A DNA stretch of 8,891 nt from Geoglobus sp. (GTDB taxonomy: Archaea; Halobacteriota; Archaeoglobi; Archaeoglobales; Archaeoglobaceae): positions 777 through 9,667 of the forward strand of contig JALURI010000182.1 of the NCBI GenBank assembly GCA_027016965.1, given 5' to 3'. Position numbers and translations under genes: made by a program. Positions 1 through 6,406 of the stretch are shown here, one piece after another (position 1 is the stretch's first letter; each line of letters begins with the position of its first letter). The notes under the pieces were generated by a model. It saw only the letters and a list, made by a program, of their open reading frames with translations, did not search any database and was not told the DNA's origin.

Positions 1-198
1 AATCTGGTGAGCGAGGAAAACTTTAGGAGGCTTTCCGGAATCGGAAGAACACTGGCATGGCGAATAATGTCAAACAGGCCGTATGAGAGCATGGAAAATC
101 TTTTAAAAGTCCCAGGAATAGGAAAAAAGAGGTTTGAAGTTTTAAAAAGAGAGTTGTTTTGCATGGGCGACACGATAATGAAGACAGATGAGGAATAG
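1..198 (+). CDS. Helix-hairpin-helix (ComEA-like) protein, 5' end outside window
   Basis: The frame is open to the first base of the window and ends with TAG at 196-198, so this is probably the C-terminal part of a gene that starts upstream; a GTG at 7 is the only start codon near the edge. The roughly 65 visible residues hold two consecutive helix-hairpin-helix motifs, LSGIGRTLAWRIM and VPGIGKKRFEVL, joined by a segment (NRPYESMENLLK) that matches the linker of the ComEA / tandem-HhH fold. That fold binds the DNA backbone without sequence specificity. The HhH assignment is clear from the paired GIG turns. The role of the full protein is unknown because its N-terminal domain is not visible. 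The short acidic tail (KTDEE) suggests the true C-terminus. Confidence 0.75.
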   Translation, partial: NLVSEENFRRLSGIGRTLAWRIMSNRPYESMENLLKVPGIGKKRFEVLKRELFCMGDTIMKTDEE

Positions 199-312
199 AT
201 TCAGTATGGATCTCAACAGCCCTTTTACAACCACTTTATCCTCTTTCCCCTTCACAAAGGCTCACCAACTCTCTTTGAAGCGGTGCCATTCTGCATTCTG
301 AAATCAGGAGTT

Positions 313-324
313 AACTATAAATAA
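313..324 (+). promoter_or_regulatory. TATA box for the zinc-finger mini-gene
   Basis: TATAAATAA at 316-324 is a near-consensus archaeal TATA box preceded by a purine-rich stretch (AGGAG, 306-310). Transcription would begin near 345-348, about 10 nt before the ATG at 358. This is the main non-coding evidence that the small ORF is expressed. Confidence 0.5.
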
Positions 325-357
325 GACGAAAAACATAATTATTAATGGTGTAAAATT

Positions 358-459
358 ATGATGGAATGCCCCATCTGTAGGGTGGTGCTTGAAGGGTATG
401 AGGCAATGTCGCTCCACTACCAGCTATTTCACAGAGCAGAGGATGGTGTAGACCGATAA
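358..459 (+). CDS. 33-residue C2H2 zinc-finger mini-protein
   Basis: This short ORF starts ATG-ATG (358 or 361) and ends with TAA at 457-459. It encodes a protein that is almost entirely one zinc finger: Cys4-x2-Cys7 (CPIC), then 12 residues, His20, 4 residues, His25, followed by a short tail (RAEDGVDR). The spacing C-x2-C-x12-H-x4-H fits the classical C2H2 family exactly. A possible Shine-Dalgarno GGTG lies at 347-350, 7 nt before the ATG, and a good TATA box lies at 316-324. Single C2H2 fingers of this size occur in archaea and are usually thought to bind nucleic acid or protein; the partner here is unknown. It stands alone between the HhH gene and the ATPase gene, on the same strand as both. 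The motif spacing plus the promoter make coding likely despite the small size. Confidence 0.72.
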   Translation: MMECPICRVVLEGYEAMSLHYQLFHRAEDGVDR

Positions 460-547
460 CCTATCACAGTTTCATGCAATTTTATCAAAAAGTTCGTCGA
501 CAAAGAACATCCAGCTCACAAAACCCATTTCCTTTCAGATTTTGTCT

Positions 548-561
548 GAAAGTTTTATTTT
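548..561 (+). promoter_or_regulatory. BRE/TATA promoter of the P-type ATPase gene
   Basis: GAAA at 548-551 followed by a T-rich box with a central A (553-561) resembles the archaeal BRE plus TATA pair. The box centre (about 557) is 26 nt before the GTG at 583, the spacing expected if the transcript starts at the start codon. No Shine-Dalgarno sequence is visible before 583. Confidence 0.45.
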
Positions 562-582
562 CTTTAAGATCAAAGATTGAGT

Positions 583-3111
583 GTGATTCGCTGGTGGGCA
601 GAAAGTTATGAAGAGACACTGAAAACCCTCAAATCAAACCTGAATGGTCTGAAAGAGGAAGAAGTAGAGAATAGACTCAGGGAATTTGGATTTAACGAAA
701 TCCTTGAAAAAGGGGAAAGGGGGGTAATTAAAGCGTTTCTCAGGCAGTTTTTCGATCCTCTCGTATACATTCTTATTCTTTCGGTTTTTATTCTGTACTA
801 CCTGAATCAGATGCTTGAGGTGTGGATAGTTGGTCTTGTTATCCTCGCCAATGCGTTTATAGGATTTATTCAGGAATGGAGAGCTGAAAAGGCAATTTAT
901 GCTTTAAAAAGTCTGATGATCGTTAAAGCCAGGGTTAAAAGAGCTGGAAAAGCGAGAGAACTAGATTCAAAACTTCTTGTTCCGGGTGACATAATCTACA
1001 TTGAGGCTGGAATGAAGGTTCCAGCAGATGCCAGACTGATTTCATCCAGAAATCTAAAGGTTGATGAATCCCTTCTTACAGGAGAATCTGAGGTTGTAAG
1101 GAAAAATCCAATGCCTGTAAGTGAGAACGCAATTCTGCCTGAAAGGGCTTGCATAGTTCATGCAGGAACCAATGTTGTTGAGGGAAATGGGGTGGCTGTT
1201 GTTTTTGCAACTGGAAAAAGCACAGAGCTGGGAAAAATAAGCAAGATGGTCACTGTTGAGGAAAAAATTGAAACACCATTGATTAAGAGAATAAGGGTTT
1301 TGAGTAAACAGCTCTCAGCTGGAGTGATTGCTGTTTCAGCTTTAAATTTCATTCTTGGCTATCTTAGAGGTTACGACCTGTCATTTACCTTTCTTGCATC
1401 TGTGAGTCTGGCTGTTGCAGTCATACCTGAATCTTTGCCAGCGCTGATTACAATATCCCTTGCATTTGGTGTGAAAGAGATGGCAAGGAGAAAAGCTGTG
1501 ATACGAAAGCTTCAGGCTGTCGAGACTCTTGGCAGTGTTACAGTCATATGCACAGACAAAACAGGCACACTGACTCAGAACAGAATGAGTGTGATAGGCA
1601 TCCACACTCCTGTCAGCAGCTATCTAATAGATGAGAGAGGGGTTGTTAAGGATGGGTTTGAAATCGATCCAAAAAAAGAAAAAGACCTCAAAGAGATAAT
1701 TCACGCAGGATTTGTCTGCAACAAAAGCCAGGTGATTGATAAAGATGGCAATCTCGAGTTCATCGGAGACCCAACTGAAAACGCAATTCTTGAGATCGCA
1801 TACAGAACAGGGATAACCCCACATTATGAGCTCATAGATGAGATTCCGTTTGATTCTGAAAGAAAGTACATGGCTGTTGCTGTAAAAATTGAAGGTAGAA
1901 CTGTAATTTACATTAAAGGTTCGCCGGAAGTTGTTGCAGAGATGACCGGAAAAAAGCCACTTTCAGCCGAGATCTGCGCTTCTCAGGGTGTCAGGGTTAT
2001 TGCATTTGCAAAAAAAGTCGTTGATAAATTCCACGGTTTTAAGCTTGACAATATAGAATTTCTGGGATTTGAGTGTTTGACTGACCCGCTCAGACATGAC
2101 AGCAGAGAGAGTGTGGAAAAATGCAAAGAAGCAGGAATCAGGGTTGTAATGGTAACCGGAGACCATCCAGCAACAGCACTTTACATCGCAAGAGAGCTTG
2201 GCATTGGTAATGAAGTGGTAACAGGATGGGATATGGAAAAATCGAATCTGAAAGATCTTATCGAGAGATACAATGTTTTTGCAAGAGTTTCTCCGGAACA
2301 AAAGCTCGAGATCGTCAGAGCCTTTCAGGAGGCTAATGAGGTTGTTGCTGTTACGGGAGATGGGGTCAATGACTCGCCAGCTTTGAAGAGGGCAGACATT
2401 GGTGTTGCCATGGGGGGCGGGAGTGATGTGGCGAAGGAGTCAGCAGACATGGTTATACTTGATGATAGCTTTTCAACTATTGTTTCGGCTGTTGAACAGG
2501 GAAGAAACGTCTTCAGAAAGATTCAGAGGATTACTTCCTGGACTCTTCCAACAAATGGTGGTGAGGGGTTGATAGTGCTCATTGCCTTTCTGATTGCAAT
2601 TCAGATTCCTGCACTACCCGTCCACATTCTCTGGATAAATACCGTAACAGCCCTTCTCCTTGGGACAATGCTCGTTTTCGAACCATTGGAAGAGGGGCTT
2701 CTTAAACTCAAGCCAACAGGTGGTGAGCTTGTAAACAGGAGGATTGCGGTGAGGATAGCATACGTCTCACTCCTCATTGTAGTGATTGCATATCTGGCGT
2801 ATTTCATGGGAGATGCTAAAAGGGCTCTTGCCGTAAATGCAATAGTGCTTTGCGAGGCTTGGTACCTTCTCACACCCCATCTCGATAGGTCATTTATGGA
2901 GACGAAATTCAAAAACCGTGCTATTCCGGCAGGAATCATTCTCGTAATCATTCTGCAGATTGCAGTTACAGGTACTTTTTTAAGAGAGTTCCTCAGACTT
3001 GAGTCCCTAAGTGCTGGAGAGTGGTTTGCAGTTTTAATCCTCTCGTCAATCGTCTTTATTGCGGTTGAGACGGAGAAATTGCTGTTTAAAATGAAAAAGA
3101 AAAAGCTTTAA
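583..3111 (+). CDS. P2-type cation-transporting ATPase (CtpF-like)
   Basis: An 842-residue membrane pump that uses ATP to move a cation. In order it shows: an N-terminal cation-ATPase domain; two membrane helices (about 55-100); the actuator domain with TGES (166-169); helices M3 and M4, the latter with PESLPA (282-287); the phosphorylation site D325-KTGT; the nucleotide-binding KGSPE (445-449); the hinge TGDGVNDSP (591-599); then six C-terminal helices, ten in all. M5 carries LPTNGGEGL with N658 and E661, and M6 carries WINTVTALLLGTML. The M5/M6 wording matches the CtpF branch of P2 ATPases rather than classical SERCA: the SERCA M6 Asp (Asp800) position is Ala690. Some CtpF proteins are reported as Ca2+ pumps, but the ion here cannot be fixed from sequence. 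GTG 583 was preferred over TTG 577 because of the TATA spacing. The basic C-terminus (KMKKKKL) is short. It is probably transcribed alone. Confidence 0.93.
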   Translation: MIRWWAESYEETLKTLKSNLNGLKEEEVENRLREFGFNEILEKGERGVIKAFLRQFFDPLVYILILSVFILYYLNQMLEVWIVGLVILANAFIGFIQEWRAEKAIYALKSLMIVKARVKRAGKARELDSKLLVPGDIIYIEAGMKVPADARLISSRNLKVDESLLTGESEVVRKNPMPVSENAILPERACIVHAGTNVVEGNGVAVVFATGKSTELGKISKMVTVEEKIETPLIKRIRVLSKQLSAGVIAVSALNFILGYLRGYDLSFTFLASVSLAVAVIPESLPALITISLAFGVKEMARRKAVIRKLQAVETLGSVTVICTDKTGTLTQNRMSVIGIHTPVSSYLIDERGVVKDGFEIDPKKEKDLKEIIHAGFVCNKSQVIDKDGNLEFIGDPTENAILEIAYRTGITPHYELIDEIPFDSERKYMAVAVKIEGRTVIYIKGSPEVVAEMTGKKPLSAEICASQGVRVIAFAKKVVDKFHGFKLDNIEFLGFECLTDPLRHDSRESVEKCKEAGIRVVMVTGDHPATALYIARELGIGNEVVTGWDMEKSNLKDLIERYNVFARVSPEQKLEIVRAFQEANEVVAVTGDGVNDSPALKRADIGVAMGGGSDVAKESADMVILDDSFSTIVSAVEQGRNVFRKIQRITSWTLPTNGGEGLIVLIAFLIAIQIPALPVHILWINTVTALLLGTMLVFEPLEEGLLKLKPTGGELVNRRIAVRIAYVSLLIVVIAYLAYFMGDAKRALAVNAIVLCEAWYLLTPHLDRSFMETKFKNRAIPAGIILVIILQIAVTGTFLREFLRLESLSAGEWFAVLILSSIVFIAVETEKLLFKMKKKKL

Positions 3112-3275
3112 ACTTTTAATAAAAAATCAGCAATATCTGCTAAAGAATTATTTTAAACCTGATTTAAATGTCCGAGGTGTGGAAAGGGCAGATAGAACAA
3201 AACAGGTTGGAATGGTGTGAACAGATCTGACTTGGCTCTGAGCTCCAGCTAACATTTCACTGGGTTCGATATACG

Positions 3276-3517
3276 CTAAGTAATTACTCCATTGTAGGCA
3301 AAATCCCGACCAATGTGGCGTCTCCAGTCTTCAGACTGTGGTTTGCTGTATACTACCATGGCATTGTTATACCGTCCCTTCCTCAATCACAATGGCCGGT
3401 TCAGCATCTCAGACATCAATAACCCTATCCAAAGCCATGTGAGCTGTGCTGTGTAAAGTACTGTCAGTGCGGAAGCTCTACGACTGCTCCAACACCGATT
3501 ATGCCTGCCTTTTTCAT
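3276..3517 (-). pseudogene. Broken minus-strand gene of unknown family
   Basis: Three protein-like segments follow one another in different frames. From ATG 3517 the frame reads MKKAGIIGVGAVVELPH and stops at 3464-3466. The adjacent frame then reads TDSTLHSTAHMALDRVIDV, a stop at 3409-3411, then DAEPAIVIEEGTV and a stop at 3367-3369. A third frame continues NAMVVYSKPQSEDWRR and on through HIGRDFAYNGVIT to a stop at 3276-3278. The start is well equipped: AGAGGT (3525-3530) lies 7 nt before the ATG, and a TATA-like box lies at 3561-3572. This suggests a formerly expressed gene of about 80 codons with two frameshifts and one nonsense change, or sequencing errors. I do not recognise the family. 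The alternative is a chance run of open segments, but the good start signals argue against that. Confidence 0.42.
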
Positions 3518-3560
3518 CTCACATACCTCTGAACAGATATTGGCATTGAAAGCAATGGAC

Positions 3561-3572
3561 TATAAGCTTAAA
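3561..3572 (-). promoter_or_regulatory. TATA-like box of the broken gene
   Basis: Read on the minus strand this is TAAGCTTATA, centred near 3566. Transcription would start near 3540, giving a leader of about 22 nt that contains AGAGGT (3525-3530) 7 nt before the ATG at 3517. Its upstream side runs into one arm of the hairpin at 3573-3604. Confidence 0.35.
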
Positions 3573-3604
3573 CTGAAACGAAAAGAGTCCATCTCCGGTT
3601 TCAG
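3573..3604. repeat. Inverted repeat (hairpin) downstream of thiL
   Basis: CTGAAAC (3573-3579) pairs with GTTTCAG (3598-3604), and an inner GAG/CTC pair (3585-3587 with 3593-3595) closes a 5-nt loop. The outer arms form 7 perfect pairs. It lies 35 nt past the thiL stop and directly upstream of the TATA-like box of the broken gene, so it could be a transcript-end structure for kptA-thiL or an operator. No T-run follows, so a terminator call is not secure. Confidence 0.4.
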
Positions 3605-3638
3605 ATTCTCTCTTAAAGGTCTGAATTGAGTTATGTCT

Positions 3639-4577
3639 TTAAATAACCATACTGTCTGAGAAATGTCGCCATGAAATGTCTTTAATGCTCTTCAATCCTG
3701 AATCATTCCTAAACCAGACTCCTTCTCCTTCAATAACCTCACCAATAACTGTAAAATCAAATTCAATAGATACAAGATCATCTTTGTCTGCTGTGAACAC
3801 AATTTCATACTCCTCCCCAGAATTCATGGCAATTTCAGTTGGATCAAGAGAGTTCAGCTCGCAGAACTCCAGAACTTCCTTAGATACTGGGATACTTTCA
3901 GAATCAATAACAATCCCACATCTGCTTGCCTTGGATATTGTCTTCAGCTCTTTAACAAGCCCATCGCTGATGTCAATGGCACATTCGCTGATTTTCACAA
4001 GTCTATCCAGCACATCAACCCTTGCCTTGGGCTTCAGAATTTTTTCAAAAAGTGATTTTTTCATTTTGGTATCTGCATCCATTCCTCTCAGCGAGATGAG
4101 AAGAGCAGACATTGCCCTGCCAAGATGCCCTGTGACACAAACAGCCTGTCCTGTCTTTGCATTTCTCCTCAAAAGAAGTTTTTCAGCCATTCCAATAGCC
4201 ATTCCATCAATGACGAGTTCCTTAGCAGTGTTTGTATCGGCTGAAATTAGCTTCATGTTGTAAAACTCCATTGCCTCCTCGATCCCCTTGAAGTATGTTT
4301 TTGCTTTATTAATCCCGTTTTCAGAAAGGCCTATGGAGAAGGCAAAATAGATTGGCTTAGAGCCCATCGCAACAAGATCGCTGACGTTCATCGTGACTGC
4401 CTTAAATCCAACATCCTCAGGTTTCATTTCATTTATTATGTCAGTTGATTCAACAAGCATGTCATTCGTTATGACGATCCATTGGCTTCCAATTCTGAAT
4501 GCCCCTCCATCATCACCGAAAATTTCTGATAGTCGTTTTATCTCTTCCATTCCAGCCCTGATTATTTCCTCCTCCAT
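3639..4577 (-). CDS. thiL: Thiamine-monophosphate kinase ThiL
   Basis: ThiL phosphorylates thiamine monophosphate with ATP to give thiamine diphosphate, the active cofactor, in the cytoplasm. The 312 residues are typical of the family (PurM/AIR synthase fold). Visible motifs in order: GDDGGAF (21-27); TNDMLVES (37-44), where most homologues have TTDMLVE; NVSDLVAMG (64-72); ADTN (113-116), corresponding to the usual GDTN; DISDGL (202-207); and SGEEYEIVF (253-261). The ATG at 4577 is supported by GGTGAT just upstream, a perfect match to the archaeal anti-Shine-Dalgarno sequence. That site lies inside the last codons of kptA, and the two genes overlap by 16 bp, so they are almost certainly co-transcribed and translationally coupled. 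The ADTN and TNDM variants are mild and do not remove the acidic metal ligands. Confidence 0.93.
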   Translation of the reverse strand: MEEEIIRAGMEEIKRLSEIFGDDGGAFRIGSQWIVITNDMLVESTDIINEMKPEDVGFKAVTMNVSDLVAMGSKPIYFAFSIGLSENGINKAKTYFKGIEEAMEFYNMKLISADTNTAKELVIDGMAIGMAEKLLLRRNAKTGQAVCVTGHLGRAMSALLISLRGMDADTKMKKSLFEKILKPKARVDVLDRLVKISECAIDISDGLVKELKTISKASRCGIVIDSESIPVSKEVLEFCELNSLDPTEIAMNSGEEYEIVFTADKDDLVSIEFDFTVIGEVIEGEGVWFRNDSGLKSIKDISWRHFSDSMVI

Positions 4578-5188
4578 TCAATCACCCTGATACATTCTGC
4601 AGGAATTCCATCTGCAGTGAAGATTTTGCCTTTCTTTCTTATTTCAATTCCATCTCCCAAAACCATTTCAACATTAATTTCAAGCAGTGCAGGATCTGGA
4701 GAATGCCTAAATCCAACTTCAATTGCATTCTCTGGAGTTTCCGTCATATGAATCTCCCTTCTTTTTACGGGAATCAAGCCAATACTCAGTATGCTTTTGA
4801 GGTTTTCAGGAGAGGTTGCATGATACAGCCTGTCTGGAATTTTTCCATTCTCGCTCCATCCAACATCAACATCAATGCTGTGCCCGTATCTTGCCCTTAT
4901 TTTTCCATTTTTGATTTCAAATCTTTTTTTTCTATCAGAAACCACCATTGCTCTGAGATGAAGTTCATCAACGCTATAACGATCTCTCATCAATTCAAGA
5001 ATTCTGTTAAAATCTGCAAATCCTTCTCTATCAAGCTCGATCCCAAACCTCTCAGGAAAGTGCCTCAGTAAACCACTCAAAAATTTGCTTATTCTTATTC
5101 TCTCATCTCCTGTCAGAGTTGTCTTTCCTCTCCCACAGAAACATCTTCCTTCAACAACTCCACATCTACTGGAGTAAACCAGATTCAC
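4562..5188 (-). CDS. kptA: RNA 2'-phosphotransferase KptA/Tpt1 with N-terminal Cys motif
   Basis: KptA/Tpt1 transfers an internal RNA 2'-phosphate to NAD+, giving ADP-ribose 1'',2''-cyclic phosphate. In yeast this finishes tRNA splicing; archaea splice tRNAs by another route, so the natural substrate here is uncertain. The 208 residues show LSGLLRH (37-43) with the catalytic Arg42-His43 pair, KIRARYGHS (96-104) with the expected catalytic Arg98, LYHATS (121-126), and VKRREIHM (141-148), which should supply the fourth catalytic Arg. Before the catalytic region lie Cys9, Cys16 and Cys18 (CGVVEGRCFCG), resembling a reduced form of the zinc-binding N-terminal module of archaeal KptA. The start GTG 5188 keeps this module and lies 26 nt after a TATA-box centre. 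It overlaps thiL by 16 bp and is the first gene of that unit. Confidence 0.92.
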   Translation of the reverse strand: MNLVYSSRCGVVEGRCFCGRGKTTLTGDERIRISKFLSGLLRHFPERFGIELDREGFADFNRILELMRDRYSVDELHLRAMVVSDRKKRFEIKNGKIRARYGHSIDVDVGWSENGKIPDRLYHATSPENLKSILSIGLIPVKRREIHMTETPENAIEVGFRHSPDPALLEINVEMVLGDGIEIRKKGKIFTADGIPAECIRVIEWRRK

Positions 5189-5210
5189 TGAAATACTACC
5201 ACCGGGTTCA

Positions 5211-5218
5211 ATAAATAC
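5211..5218 (-). promoter_or_regulatory. TATA box of the kptA-thiL unit
   Basis: Minus-strand reading GTATTTAT, centred at about 5214, is 26 nt upstream of the GTG start of kptA at 5188. It fills the 36-bp gap between the Toprim gene and kptA. The spacing implies a leaderless or almost leaderless transcript. Confidence 0.5.
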
Positions 5219-5224
5219 CTGACG

Positions 5225-5611
5225 TCACACAATTAGTCTGTGAAAATTGCATGCTTTCCTCACAAATTCAGGCAGTTCTTCAACTGAGTGGATGTATCTA
5301 CCACTTATTCCGGAAATCTCTCTCCATATGTTTATGTCAGCATTGCTTATGAGGTTCTTTAATCTCATCCCTATCTCTCTTCCCTTCAAATCCCAGTCAG
5401 AAAGGATTACCGTTTTTCTTCCGGAGCATATTCTGAATATCTCATAATCAGGCATTGATGAGGCTGTAACAACCTCTCCTACTATGCCCAGTCCCCTCAA
5501 AGCCCTTACATCATTTCTCCCTTCAACAATGATTATGCCACCCTCCTCTGAGATTCTCTTAAGCTCTTCAATAAGTCCAAGCAACCTTTCAAGCCTTCTT
5601 CGCTCTATCAT
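5225..5611 (-). CDS. Small stand-alone Toprim-domain protein
   Basis: A 128-residue protein consisting of one Toprim domain, the metal-binding nucleotidyl-transfer/hydrolysis fold found in DnaG primases, topoisomerases, RecR and the rRNA-maturing RNase M5. The diagnostic residues are present: Glu30 in IIIVEGRND (26-34) and the DxD pair Asp72/Asp74 in VILSDWDLKG. An N-terminal helix (ERRRLERLLGLIEELKR) precedes the fold. Small archaeal Toprim proteins of this kind are widespread but uncharacterised. Their resemblance to RNase M5 suggests work on structured RNA, which is inference. The start is ambiguous: ATG 5611 is chosen, but GTG 5620 and GTG 5626 are in frame and would add 3 or 5 residues. 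It overlaps the DUF167 gene by 23 bp (38 bp with GTG 5626), so the two are one unit. Confidence 0.85.
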   Translation of the reverse strand: MIERRRLERLLGLIEELKRISEEGGIIIVEGRNDVRALRGLGIVGEVVTASSMPDYEIFRICSGRKTVILSDWDLKGREIGMRLKNLISNADINIWREISGISGRYIHSVEELPEFVRKACNFHRLIV

Positions 5612-5852
5612 AAACTTCACTCTCACTCAGGCCCTTTACAACCACCATCTTGCTCCTGGATTTATGTCCTGTCACAATCTCGACTTCAGCCGAAAAGAAC
5701 TCTGAAAGAATCTCAATTAGCTCCCCATTTGCCTTCCCACCTTCAGGTGGAGATTTTAGCTTGATTATCAACGCTTTTTTCCATATATCGTATCCCTGAA
5801 CCCCGCTTTTTTTGGAGCCGGGAGACACGTGAACCCTCAGCTTCACTCCCAC
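5589..5852 (-). CDS. DUF167/YggU-family protein
   Basis: This 87-residue protein matches the DUF167 (UPF0235/YggU) family of small conserved proteins, whose biochemical role is not established. Family hallmarks: LRVHVSPGSKKSGV near the N-terminus (5-18), KLKSPPEGGKANGELIEILS (31-50) with the invariant PPxxGKAN signature, and VEIVTGHKSRSK (57-68). The frame stays open upstream to an ATG at 6026, but the added 58 residues do not look like the family, and a TATA box lies inside that stretch. With GTG 5852 the TATA centre is 26 nt upstream and the protein has normal family length. GTG 5846 or ATG 5870 are alternatives, but ATG 5870 would fall before the predicted transcript start. It leads the unit with the Toprim gene, which it overlaps. 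Confidence 0.85.
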   Translation of the reverse strand: MGVKLRVHVSPGSKKSGVQGYDIWKKALIIKLKSPPEGGKANGELIEILSEFFSAEVEIVTGHKSRSKMVVVKGLSESEVYDRAKKA

Positions 5853-5874
5853 ATCCCACGATCGGTGCATGAGC

Positions 5875-5881
5875 TTATAAA
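5875..5881 (-). promoter_or_regulatory. TATA box of the DUF167-Toprim unit
   Basis: Minus-strand TTTATAA, preceded by a purine-rich AACGAGGAGGG (BRE-like). Its centre at about 5878 is 26 nt before GTG 5852. Its position inside the longer open frame is the main reason for rejecting the ATG at 6026. Confidence 0.5.
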
Positions 5882-6137
5882 CCCTCCTCGTTTTGGTGGT
5901 TCCAGCTAAAATGGCCACCCCCCTTATTTCCTGTGGAGGTTGAATGTGTCCTCGATAATTATGAGTCTGTGGTACATACATTTTAATAATCTCCAAGATC
6001 GGGTGGCTGTACACTCTCAAAGCCACATGTGAACTAAGATAGGAGATTATAGGAGCCCAATGGAACGTGATTCTATATTCCTACTCGGGTTTTGAGTTGT
6101 CTGTACATTGAGGAGATGGAGATATTATCAATTCCAA

Positions 6138-6155
6138 GAAAAACTTAAAATATAC
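6138..6155 (+). promoter_or_regulatory. Strong orphan BRE/TATA promoter
   Basis: AAGAAAAACTTAAAATATAC combines a good A-rich BRE (GAAAAACTT) with TATA sequence AAAATATA (6147-6154). Transcription should start near 6175-6180. The first ATG after it, at 6182, opens only a 15-codon frame (MCPEKAGHGNLKHHT) ending with TAA at 6227-6229. No full gene is attached, so the promoter may serve a short RNA or be left over from a lost gene. Confidence 0.4.
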
Positions 6156-6275
6156 TTACAGAGTCGAGATCATCTCTGCAGATGTGCCCTGAAAAAGCGG
6201 GACATGGTAATCTAAAACACCATACATAACTACTCGAAAAGCATATTAATTTCCAAGATATCTCTAACAACGGAA

Positions 6276-6393
6276 GTGAATTTGGAGCTCACAGGAAAGG
6301 TGATTGAAAGGAATGGGAGAGCCTGTTCAAAAGTCATCTTGATTCCCCGGGTATAAAGCGGATAACATCCAGGATAAAGCATCCTCAAGCTAA
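6276..6393 (+). pseudogene. Small ORF, possibly an insertion-sequence accessory gene, frameshifted
   Basis: From GTG 6276 the frame reads MNLELTGKVIERNGRACSKV then ILIPRV and stops at 6354-6356. Reading on in the neighbouring frame gives GYKADNIQDKASSS to a stop at 6391-6393, so a single-base change may have split a protein of about 40 residues. A GAAAAGCATATTAAT element (6236-6250) sits at leaderless-promoter distance before the GTG. The pattern of a beta-rich start followed by RNGRACSKVILIPR loosely recalls the small AbrB-like DUF2080 proteins encoded next to archaeal transposases, and a transposase remnant follows directly. This family link is weak and inferred from context. Confidence 0.3.
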
Positions 6394-6406
6394 CATTAAG
6401 ATATAG

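Larger units (their letters stand above)
3112..3638. other. Gene-poor gap between the ATPase and thiL genes
   Basis: This 527-base stretch separates the ends of two convergent genes and has no intact gene. Its right two thirds (3276-3604) hold a decayed minus-strand gene with its promoter and a hairpin, listed separately. In 3112-3275 I see only an AT-rich tail after the ATPase stop with a weak short hairpin (AGCA/TGCT, about 3129-3142). There is no tRNA and no clear terminator. Confidence 0.6.

Noticed and set aside
3255..3280. tRNA T-loop-like GGGTTCGAT
   Set aside because: No flanking stem pairing, anticodon arm or acceptor stem can be formed around it.
3676..4263. 195-residue plus-strand frame opposite thiL
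   Set aside because: It is a Ser/Pro-rich antisense shadow of the well-supported thiL gene.
5944..5958. ATG with a perfect GGAGGT Shine-Dalgarno, four codons long
   Set aside because: The frame (MCPR, then TAA) is too short to claim as a gene, and no continuing frame is protein-like.
5853..6026. N-terminal extension of the DUF167 frame to ATG 6026
   Set aside because: The extra 58 residues are unlike the family, and a TATA box at 5875-5881 lies inside them, so transcription probably starts after this region.
6116..6193. 25-codon ORF starting at ATG 6116
   Set aside because: The purine-rich GAGGAG touches the start codon with no spacing, and the strong TATA box lies inside the frame, so it is unlikely to be translated.
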